A DNA stretch of 64,000 nucleotides from Alitta virens (Eukaryota > Annelida > Polychaeta > Phyllodocida > Nereididae): assembly GCA_932294295.1 (NCBI GenBank), contig OW028585.1, positions 29,744,720 through 29,808,719 on the forward strand. Direction: 5' to 3'. Every line of letters starts with the position of its first letter. Position 1 is the stretch's first letter. Made by a program: the position numbers and the translations under genes. Below the pieces are notes generated by a model. It ran no database searches and was not told the origin of the DNA. It saw nothing but the letters and a program-made list of their open reading frames with translations. This document shows positions 50,947-61,800 of this stretch, piece by piece.

Positions 50947-51881
50947 TCAGAGTTTAGATTGGCCTAGCTGGGGACCCTCGAAAATTGAGACAGAAGAATG
51001 GATGACTTTGCCTTCCGTTTCGAAATTCCTTTTGACGTGTTCCAGAACAACGTCATATGGAAGACATGCTGGAAGGAAGATCCAGAGATAATGGCCCCCC
51101 TTTTTGTAGTACTTGTGGGACAGTTGTATGTGGCGATCGATGTGGTTCAAGGCATCTTGCAAATCAGCACCGTGAACTTCGATATCATATCTCAGACCTT
51201 TTTTTGTTTGGTAACTGAGACCGAATGATATTGTTGAGCATCCAAGGTTATCGTTAGGGTCAAAAGTGCACAAAATCTCATCGCAAGTACTGATGATGGT
51301 GTTTACGTTCGATGGGGTGATTCTGTGAGGCGCGTAAAAGATTACGATTCGTCGATAAGGAAAGAGTCTCCATTGGTTGTCTGCATGTAAGATGACAGAC
51401 TTCGCTGTTACTGCATCAATGCTTTTCACTGTAGAAACCAATGACTGCTGTGAGATTCTTTCAGTGCCTGGGTTTAGACCAATGATGAAACAAGGCTGAA
51501 ATGTGATTAAGTATTTTACATACATAAAGTGTACTATTCAAGTGACCTTATATTTCTAAATGTAAATCTGATGTGTTCACGGTGATAAGCACCATCCCAT
51601 CAGTAAAACCCAAATTGATGCACTTAAGATCCTTTGACTAGGTTACTTTTACAATGCTACGTTGGCAGTCATTCAAAAAATTGCCAAAAGCTGAAGTTTT
51701 AGTCAGAGATTTCTTGAAATTCATCTTACTCTGGTTCCCAAATAGGCCAATGGCAGCGACCTTCTATGAATGTCTTTCAACATAAATATTTTATGCGGTG
51801 ATGCGATGGCAATGTTTTTAACTGTTGGATTTCTCTCCTTTGCTTTTGCTATTGTAGTATCACGAAGATATGACCACAATC
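50947..51881 (-). pseudogene. Truncated acetyltransferase copy (exons 3-4 only)
   Basis: Exon 3 (51730-51881) and exon 4 (50947-51495) of the NAT16/HISAT-like gene, on the minus strand. Exon 4 translates identically to the left copy. Exon 3 differs at three residues (Ile to Val, Thr to Ile, Arg to His). Splice acceptors and the donor are intact. The first two exons, holding the N-terminal half of the GNAT fold and the start codon, are absent because the palindrome ends in intron 2 at 52983. No substitute exons were seen up to 64000. It is therefore a 5'-truncated duplicate: recent, not yet decayed, and non-functional unless spliced to an unseen upstream exon. Confidence 0.8.
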
Positions 51882-52983
51882 CTGTAAACACAAAAAAGTT
51901 AGATAATAAAAGCCTCATGTTATGCACATCTGATAAGGTGAATTAAAACCAGTCCAAAACTGACTGCATATCAAGCAAAAGAATTGCTAAATTTTCCAGT
52001 CCATTCAGGTGCTTCTGTCACGCCATATCAGATTGTTTCAGTGAGTGGAATACCTCCATCGTCAAAATTTAGGATAATCTCTTTGTTGGTCAAAAACTCT
52101 TGGCTGGCTCAGCAAATAACTTTTGGAGTTTTTTCTACATTATCTACATAACATGAAGACTTAGGCAGAAGTAATTTTCGGTGCCAGCCAAGCTCGCCGT
52201 GTGTTTTACTACATTAACAGCCAAGACCTTGGCCCCCCATTCCAGATTTCCTCATTAGAACATTGTAATAGCTGACCAAGGAAAACATCATATCCCAGTT
52301 GGATCAAAACTTTGGTATTTACTGCAAACTTCGAATGATTTTTTTCTCAGTCAGCATTGCTTGAATATCCATGACAGGTTCCAAAACCCTTAAACTGTCG
52401 TAGAATAAATTTATACAGAATTCAATCTAAGAATGCATCCTGGCATAGACACTGGGTACAAGACATCACCAATTCAGCTTGTTATGCAACAGAAATTCAG
52501 CTGTCATTTTTCCTATATACTTACATTGAATTGACTGTCTCACCCTGTCTCACTCATGCTTTGTCTCACTCTTCCCCATACTGTTTTCAATATGAACTTG
52601 TGACCTGAGATCAACATGGCTACAGCACTGTTTATTAATATGTGGAATTAAAGACCAATATCCAAGGATTTGTAAACACTATAAGATGATTTCATTATCT
52701 CCAAATACTGGAAAATTAGATTGAAACTCGCATGGGCAAAAAAATTACTTTACCTGGTGCAAAACCCAAAAAGTGAAATTTCAAACATCTCGTGCTTTTA
52801 ATTTTTGCAGGTAATGAAAGATTCTGGTGTTTTGTAGTGTTGGTCATAATCCTTAAAGGGTAGTGTTAAAAACTTCACTGCTTTCAAACTAGGGGGGTTG
52901 TCTCACTTCTGCATTGTTCTGGCATGTATAATAAAATAAATGTATGAGGCCCATCACTGGATCATGCTTCTCGAGTCAGATAA

Positions 52984-53340
52984 TATTGGTAATAATATTG
53001 GTATATGGTGCTATGTATTTGGTAGCATCAGTTTGCATCATTGTAAAAATGTGAAAATGCACCGGTTTAGAGTCAACCACAATGTTACCCAACACAATTA
53101 CTTTCTCAACTCTGTGGGATATTTCACCTTTGAAGACTGGTTTAACCACAGGCCGGGGTTTAACAGTTAACTTCACTGTGGTTGCTATTGCCAAATACCT
53201 ATTACATCTGGGTGGGCTGAGGCAGTGGTTAAAGGAAGATCTGCAAAACTCTTCCATGCCATGCTGGGGGTTTGAACCTGCTACCTCATGATTAGCAGGC
53301 GAACGACATAACCACTATAGACACATGTACAAATGCAACT
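52984..53340 (-). mobile_element. tRNA-derived SINE abutting the palindrome edge
   Basis: On the minus strand, a tRNA-like head near 53335-53265 has an A-box-like tagtggttatgtcg and a B box ggttcaaaccc. A body runs left and ends in an accaatatta repeat at 52984, the exact base where palindrome homology starts. Neither box makes a working tRNA. Family not recognised. Confidence 0.6.
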
Positions 53341-53406
53341 GAATGATCTTCAAATCAGTGCAAGTCTCAAGTAAAAGATTATTGAAAAATGATGTTTTTC
53401 CGTCAA

Positions 53407-53412
53407 TTTATT
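53407..53412 (-). terminator. Poly(A) signal of AKR-B
   Basis: An AATAAA hexamer on the minus strand, about 200 bases downstream of the AKR-B stop codon. It is the first canonical signal seen after the stop. Confidence 0.5.
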
Positions 53413-53614
53413 CAATTTTTATACAAGATAATACAGATCTGTTATCATATAGTAAAACCATAGGTAAAACCTTACTAAATCTAGGTGAATAATTAGTAAC
53501 ATAATGATCAATATCAATTGGGTTTGGCAATCATACAGTCTAGATATATATCTAAATCCTTCAAATGGCTGATATAAATAATGTTACCTTCTTACAACAG
53601 AAAGTAAATTGGAT

Positions 53615-55825
53615 TTAGCATTCGTTTAATGGAAAGTTAGGAGCATTTCGGTCTCGGTTGACACGATTTCTGGAAAAAAACAAAAAAACACAAGAATATC
53701 AGAATGTTATGGGATCTCAGCGTCACATTCTACCAAATAAAAACAATTTGTTCATCGTAATGTGCTTCTAATGGCCTAATGTTGGGCAAGTGAAGTCTTG
53801 CTATACAATAAGATATTGTCCGGAAATAGGCCCTTATCAGTAAATATTTTGTGTAGAGTTACTAAATTTCATAGTGCTGGGTGGAGTTAAGAAGTGTTTA
53901 CATGTACACAGGATTTTGACATCTGAATGTATACCCACCCTAGACAGAGACATTGCTGTCATTTGCAAGCGTACTGATAGCGTGCTTGGAACAGAACACA
54001 CTGCATTTGGTCATTCTGGCTGAGTGCAACACAAAACTTGTCGCACCTAATAAATCAATTAAACTGCATCTCCATGGCAGCGGTTGATCTGATTTAAGAA
54101 ACTAATGGTTTTAGGGTCTTTTGACTTGTTTTGACCTTAAACATATCTAATAAAATTTCACTGAAAAGCACAGCTAACCATTTTACATTAAGATAGTTTA
54201 AATTCCGTGGGTTTACACAAACTTGTGTTTAATATGAAAGCAGATCCATATTTATTTCAATTGTTCAACATATAATACATGGCTTTTATGTAGCCTAACC
54301 AGTCATGACATGACATAATGCTGAGCTATGTATGATATCATACTAGTCTAAAATTCATTTGATCTCATAATGATCTCACAGCTATCTCATACTCTCACAT
54401 CATATCGATGATATCTGATTGATATCACCATGAGATTGCCATTTGTTTTCACCAGGTGTCACTAGAATAGCCCTAGTGGTGATGCCTGGTGGATGTCTGC
54501 TGGACATTGTGTGCACATGTGTTGGCTTTTGGTGCAAGACTAGCTATGGCATCATCTACAATTAAGCAAAAGGTAGATGGATTTGGTCATGTAAACTTAT
54601 GTTGCTAATATGTGGTAGGTACCCTCTGGTTGTAATGTCATGAGCAGCTTTTATCCACACCTCTAACCATTTGGCCACAAAGGATATCCCTTCTAGCCAA
54701 GTGCTAGAAGGTGGGTCACTGCTGAGGCCGGGACACTAAATCACATCCCCCATACTTTCTTGCAATTTTGACTAACATCACAAGTCAAACATCGCAATTC
54801 TATTTATATACCCCCTGTGAGCGGGATTCGAACTGCCTACCCTGGCCTTCAACCCCTAATTAATGCTTGCAGAGGTGCCCAGATTCTCCACCATGTCATG
54901 AGCAGCTTTTATCCACACCTCTAACCATTCGGCCACAAAGGATATCCCTTCTAGCCAAGTGCTAGAAGGTGGGGTCACTGCTGAGGCCTGGGACACTACA
55001 TCACAGTAAGTCCCATCAGTAATGTTTGCATTTGTTTATAATAAATGATTTGAACCAAATTTCAGGTATTACGAGTTTTATGTCAAAATAGAAATTATAT
55101 CACAAAGATGTCAACATGATCTCACAGGTTGATATCAAATGTCGAGATCGCTGCGAGATCAATATGTGATTACAGATTGATCTCGCAGTGATCTCATAAT
55201 TATCTCGTGTGATGAGATCAGTGATGAGATTGCTATGATATCAGATTCCTGACTGGGTAATTTATAATAATTGATAAAAACTCTCCAGTGCTGGATTTTC
55301 AAAAAGTTTCAATGCAATGTAATCTGACTCACGACTTGTTGTGAGGCAGTTTGTCGGACTATACTTACCCATCAGCAGTCTCGTATGGACCAATAAAACG
55401 AATGTTTCTGTCCAAATTGTTTATGACTTCCATATCTTCTTTGAGCAGCTCAAAATCAAAGATCTGAAAATTTTGCCAACAAAATGTTGTTATAATAATT
55501 GATGACATCACGTTTTTTTGGTTATTTGTATTTGGAATTGTGTTTGGCGGACCACGTAAAATGGCTATATGGACATCATGTAGTAAATGTTTGAAACCAT
55601 ATGGAATACTCTATGACTGTATAGTTGTCTCCCAGACAGCATTCAAAATCGGGCCAGCATTATTTTTATGTTGGCCACCGTCGGTACAACATCATTTCAT
55701 CATTGCCGACATCGTGCCAACGTTTATATGATTTGGAATGCTATCTGGGCTATGTATATCTAATATTTTGACTTTGAATGAACAGACAACAGTTTTCTTA
55801 ATGTATCTGTGTTTATGACCACTTG

Positions 55826-55875
<50 letters not shown>

Positions 55876-58800
55876 TTATGGCTTTACGTCTTGTGTGTGT
55901 GTGTGTGTGAGTTATTGTTTAACGCCTCATCAGCACCTGAGTGGGCTATGTAGAGGCTCTCTAGGTTAAGATTGATTAACTATATTTGGTAGTAGAAACC
56001 AGAAGCATATAAAAAATCAATAATTGTCTGGGTTGGATATCTGGTAAAGAGATGTTGTAAGGTATTAGCTTGAAACAAAGGTCTTCTAAAGCGTTGTAAG
56101 TGGCTGCAATCTAATAAAATATGTTTGATTGTTAGGGGGCACCGACAACTCTGGCATACCGGTGCCGGTTCATTGACTAAAAGGTGTAAATGTGTAAGTC
56201 TTGAATGTCCTATGAGGCATCTGTGATATATTCCTTGATCTTTGCGAGTATTGAACCTACTAGGTATTTTATTTTGAATGCAAGGTAAGATTGAATGCAA
56301 CTTGTTGTTATTACATTCATTCCATTGTCTTTGCCAGCAAGACATGATAAAAGATTTTATAGTCATTTTAAAATCAGTGTATGGAATGGTAAAATCAGTT
56401 ATCTCTTTTGTAAGAGCCCTTTTTGCTGCCAGGTCTGCTTTTTCATTCCCTTCAATGCCAGCGTGTCCAGGAATCCAGCAGAATACTATGTCTTTGTATT
56501 CGTGAAGATAGAAATACTTAATCAGAACATCTAAGATCCCAGGGTTATCAAGTTGTTTATTTTGGATTGCTTGAAGAGCAGATTTGGAATCGGAACAGAT
56601 AACATAACGATCTGATTCTGAGTCCTCGATGTTCTTTAAGGCAAGGTAAATAGCTGTTAATTCTGCAGTGTATATTGAGCAGTGGTCTGGAAGACGACAT
56701 TCAGCTATAACGGTTTTATAAGAAGTGACTGCACAGCCTACTCGTCTTTCCATTTTTGAGCCATCTGTGTATAGAAATTTGTACGATTCGTATTTAAACC
56801 TTATACTATAAAATAGGTTTTGATAGTCTACCGGATTGGTTTCGCTTTTCTTAAGCTCTGCTAAATCCAGTATAACTTTCGGGACTGGGAGAATCCATGG
56901 CGGAATGGGTGGTACTTCCGTCTCGGCAATGATTGTAGTTTCAATTTTTGCAGCCTCAAGATAGAATTTCATGCGTAATCCCAGTGGTCGAATGGCGTTT
57001 GAACGAGATTCATAATGATGCATGTATTTTGGATGAAATATTACATCATATGTTGGATTTGTTGGAGTTGAAGCTACTTTTAGTATGTATTGCATGGATA
57101 ACTTGATACGACGAAGGGAAAGTGGAGGTTCCCCTGCCAGTACATATAAGCTCTCTACAGGAGATGTACGAAAAGCTCTTAAGCTTAGTCGCAACCCTTG
57201 ATGATGTACAGAATTCAGGCATTTTAGATAAGATGGTCTGGCGGAGCCATATACCACAGAACCATAATCAAGTCGAGAACGAGTAATTGCTCGATAGAGA
57301 CGAAGGAGGACAGTTGTGTCCCCACCCCAATTATATTTGCTCACTACTTTAAGGAGGTTCATTGATTTCAGGCACTTTGCTTTCAGTGCTTTGATATGCG
57401 GAATGAAAGACAATTTGGAGTCAAAGAGTACACCCAAAAATTTTGTTTCATTCACCACTTGTATTTGACAGTTGTCAATTATTAGTGATGGATCTGGATG
57501 GTTTGATCATAAATAATAGAAAGGCAGACAAACTGTCTTCTGTTTAGAGAACTTGAAGCCATTTTCAAGTGACCATTTGTGAATCCTATTCAAATTTAAT
57601 TGCAGTTGTCGTTCTATGGTTGGCATATATCTGGAACGATATGCAATGAGGAAATCATCAACATATAGGGACGACATGAGATTTTCTGAGATGGAATTTA
57701 CTATACTGTTGATTTTGACGTTAAAGAGGGTGGGTGAGAGAATACTACCCTGAGGGACTCCATTCTCCTGAGAGTAGGGGCTTGACATCGTTGATCCCAC
57801 TCGGACCTTAAAGAAGCGATCCTGTAGGAAGGATCCGATGAAAACTGGAAGGCGACCTCGAAGCCCTAAGTCGTGAAGATCTTTCATTATTCCATATTTC
57901 CATGTAGTGTCATAAGCTTTTTCTAGGTCAAAGAATATGGCTACTACGTGTTCTCTGTTAATGAAAGCATCTCTAACATAAGTTTCCAGTCTGACTAAAT
58001 GATCTAATGTGCTCCTGTGACGGCGAAATCCAGATTGGAACTCTGTAATAAGCTGGTTCGACTCCAGGAACCAAACCAGTCTATCAGTAACAATTCGCTC
58101 CATTGTCTTACATAGACAACTGGTTAAGGCTATTGGTCGATAATTCATAGGATCACTTTGATCCTTCCCCGGCTTGGGAATTGGGATGACCGTGGCTTGT
58201 TTCCACAGGGATGGAAGACATCCCTTCTCTCAAATTTGATTAAAGATATACAGTAATGTTTTTAAAGAGGATTGAGGTAGGTGTTTTAAGATTTGATAAT
58301 GTATATTATCAGGGCCTGTTGCAGAGTCAGTCGCTTTTAAGATGGCCTTCTGAAGTTCTTCTAAGGTGATGTAGGAGTTATAATCTTCGCTGTTATCAGA
58401 CTGTATATTTAGGGTTAATCTCTCAGCTTGAGCCTTATAACATTGAAATTCTCTCGTATAGTTCTCCGATGAGGAGTTGTACGCAAACTGTTCTCCTAAC
58501 CCGTTTGATATTTGTTCTGGTGAGGAGAGATGTTCTCCATTCACTTCTAGAATGCTTACATGCGAAGCTAGGTTCTTTCCTTCAATCTTCTTAATCATTT
58601 TCCAGACTTTATTGCTAGGAGTTCTTTCAGTGAGTCTGGAGACATAGTCTCTCCAGCAACTACGTTTTTTTTGCCTGACAATTCTACGCGCTTTGGCTTT
58701 CAGGCACTTAAAATTATTCAGATTGTTGATGGTCGGCTGTGATTTAAAAATTCTGAGGGCTTTCTTACGGTTTTTAATAGCTTCTCTTACTTCGTCGTCA

Positions 58801-61800
58801 AACCAGGGTCTTGCACTTCGTTTAGAATTATTTTTTGTCATCGGTATTGTTTTATTGGCTATATCAGTAATATCATCAGTAAAATCTTCAACGAGATTAT
58901 TACAATTCCTATAATGAGACATAGTAATTGTTTCTAAGCAGTGCTTTTCGAAGGAGGTCCAATCCGCTTTATGCAACTTCCATCGGAGTTGACCCACTTC
59001 TCTTGTACCTTCTACGTTTTGTAGGACAATAGGAAAGTGATCCCTGCCGTGAGTGTCTTCAAATACTCTCCATTCAAATTCCAGAAATAACGCTGGATCA
59101 CATATACTAAGGTCTATCGCTGAAAATGTTCCATGACCTGGGTGAAGATATGTAGGTGAACCATCATTGAACAAGCAAAGGGTGTGGTCATTGAGAAAAT
59201 CTTCAATGGTTTTTCCTTTGTTGTTGTGGGAAGTGCTTCCCCACAATTGGTTATGGCTGTTAAAATCTCCTAGGATAAGACGCGGTTCAGGAAGTTGATT
59301 GTAAAGGTTATGCAAATCACTGGCTGTAAGGTGAAAGGGTGGAGGAATATATAAGGAACATATGGTGAATGTTTTATTCAGGTTCAGACGAACTGCTGTA
59401 GCCTGAAGGTTAGTGTTAAGAGCAATATGGGTATGAATGATGCCATTTTTAACTAAAATTGATGAGCCACCAGTGGCTCTATCGTGGGCAATATTGCCAT
59501 ATGTATTATACATATGATAGTTTCTCAGTTTAAAACTATTTGGAGGTTTCAGAAATGTTTCCTGTAGACAGAAAACACTAGGGTTTAAGTCTTGGACCAT
59601 GCAACCTATTTCATCGAAGTTGGCTCTGAAACCTCGACAGTTCCACTGAATGATACTGTCCATGAATTAGTTAAAAGAGTTTAATATTATCATAGTAAAA
59701 TCTGTAGTGCATGGTATGAATTTGTATGAATATTCACTTTTTCTTCAAAGTCGCTGCCTCTTTTGGTGTTAAGATCTTTTTGGGGACCCCACTATGCTTA
59801 GATGGTGGTCTTATGAAGCTCAGTGCACTGGATTTTTCTAGTGTTTTTCTGATGAGGGGGGGTCTTTTGGGAACAATTGATCTTTTATCAATTGCCCCCT
59901 CCCGTTGAGGCCTAGGGATGGTGGTAGTCCCTGCCTCCTCTTCCATCGGCTGGTGTATCTCTTCCGACTCAACGCCGGAAGGTGCACCCTGTGAGGGTAC
60001 ACTAAGTTGTGACGCACTAACTGATGGAGCTACAAGATGTCCTTTTCCGACATCTATAGCATGCTGCTTTATTCTTGCGAGGTGATCGTCTGCCTGTGAA
60101 GTCTTAGATTCTGGTTTATGTTTCTGCAAGCTTTGCCCTGCCTTGGAATAATTATAATTAGGATCTAGGTCAATCCTTCGCCTGGGCGATGATCTGGGTG
60201 AAGGAGATCTAGGTCCAGCCATCTGAGACAGGACTGAGGCATAGCTTGCCCCAGCAGCCTGTTCCGCTATACGGCGTGCTTGGGGAAAGGAGATATCCTT
60301 GGTGGTCTTTAACTTCAAGATCTCTTTCTCTAGCTGCCATTTGGGACAGCCACGGTGATAGGCTGGCCCATCACCTCCACAATTAACACAATACGATGTA
60401 TTCGTACATGGTGAGTCACGGGAATGGGTGTGTTCCTGTGACCCACAATTGGCGCAGGTTGGTTTGGCGCGGCAGGAGCCGCTAAAATGGCCAAATCGCT
60501 GGCAATTATAACATCGTTTTGGGTTCGGGATGTAGGGACGTACCCTACACCACTCGAACCCAATGCTGACCTTGTCAGGCAACACTGTGCCATCAAAGGT
60601 CAGAGTTAGTAGCTGTCGTGAATATCTTGGGGGCTGGCGATGAATGTGGATGACATTGTAGTCATCCAGCCAGTCCCTCAGTTCGTCATCGGAGCAGAGA
60701 CTGCTCTCATGCGATGTTACAACTCCCTTGCAGGAGTTGAAAAACCGATGGGGCTCCACCTTAACAGGGGCACCCGCAAAGGCCTCCAACCCCAGCAATC
60801 TCAGGGACTGGTCCCTGTGGGCAACCTGCACCAGCAAGGACGTATTGCTTAAACGTCTTGTATTTTCAACAAAACCAATGCTTTCCTTAATTGTTCTGCA
60901 TATTGTTATGGCTGAAAGTCGGGAAAACCCAGCATCACTGCCAGTAACAACAAGAAACTTTGGCCAAGGCTTAGATGTATCTGAATTATTTGAACTTTGA
61001 TTTGCGTCATCTAATGATGGACGCAAACGTTTACCAAATCTGGAACCAGTAGCCAATTTTTCGACCTCAGCCTGGTTTACCGCTGAGGGACGCGCACCTT
61101 GTTCACCCGGGGGACGTGCGAGCCGGTCTGAAATTGTCGATTCGGACATATTCATTTTTGTTTCCCCTGTATGGTAGGGGACACACCCTCCTGTAAAGCT
61201 GGAGCAGCTTGTGCAATGCGCACGGTCCTGTTTTAGCCACTGGGGATAGAGGACTTCACCCCAAGTGTTTCCACCCTCGCCGCGTGGAGGCCCAGGACCT
61301 TCGAGGGCGCTTTACGTCTTGTATTTCTGCACCAGTTGGGCTAATTAGGACAGGCAGAGACCATGGCAATGAGACGAGACCACTTGAAGTAACATTGTGT
61401 AAAAGTGGATTTATGACACTAATGCCATGAGATTCTGAAATTCTTCTTCTGTATTTTATCTTATGTATTTTAGTGATACTGTTAAGCGGTGCTATGCCAC
61501 AAATACTCATTTTTATTATATATGCTGTTTAAATTAAACTACCTCAAAATTCTCCTTAGTCCTAGCTGGATTAGCGCTCTTTGGGATAATGACAATATTC
61601 CTCTGGATTAACCATCTCAAAACTATCTGTGCTTGTGATTTCTTGTATTTTTTGGACAAAGTTATGAGGTCCTGGTCTTCCAGAAGAATTGGTTCATCAG
61701 GACTTGCCCTATAGGGGAAAAATGCAACAATCTGTAGTGCTGAATTGACCTGTGTAAATTTAAATTGATTATTGTCTATTCATAAATTTTAGTGTATATT

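Larger units (their letters stand above)
33494..52983 (-). repeat. Right arm of giant palindrome (19,490 bp)
   Basis: Inverted copy of 12503-31980. It begins taactttatgtcat at 33494 and ends ctcgagtcagataa at 52983. It carries a private 11-bp segment near 50555, an extra base in the outermost 532-bp unit (gtatgttaagttg near 34970), and scattered substitutions relative to the left arm. A tRNA-derived SINE lies directly against its outer edge. Confidence 0.97.
55830..61377 (-). mobile_element. Full-length non-LTR retrotransposon (I/Nimb-like, with RNase H)
   Basis: 5,548 bp in sense orientation within AKR-B intron 7. A 13-bp target-site duplication gaccacttgaagt flanks it exactly (55817-55829 and 61378-61390). 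The minus-strand order is 5' UTR, ORF1 (gag-like with three CCHC knuckles), ORF2 (endonuclease, reverse transcriptase, RNase H), short 3' UTR and a CA-repeat tail (CA on the minus strand, GT on plus). RNase H plus ORF1 knuckles and a simple-repeat tail point to the I superfamily; Nimb-like is the best guess from memory. The full length and preserved duplication indicate a fairly recent insertion, though ORF2 has two stops. The 5' end carries 68 bp shared with the SINE at 5988-6165. Confidence 0.9.

Noticed and set aside
12503..52983. Treating the palindrome as certainly an assembly artefact
   Set aside because: A fold-back artefact should be symmetric to the base with no unique spacer. Here there is a 1.5-kb spacer with its own duplication, an 11-bp indel and clustered substitutions. 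The artefact explanation stays open but is not preferred.
53082..53291. Plus-strand ORF next to the palindrome edge
   Set aside because: Lies within the tRNA-derived SINE and includes its B box; not a gene.
56278..56534. Plus-strand ORFs inside the LINE
   Set aside because: Complementary shadows of the RNase H and RT coding frame.
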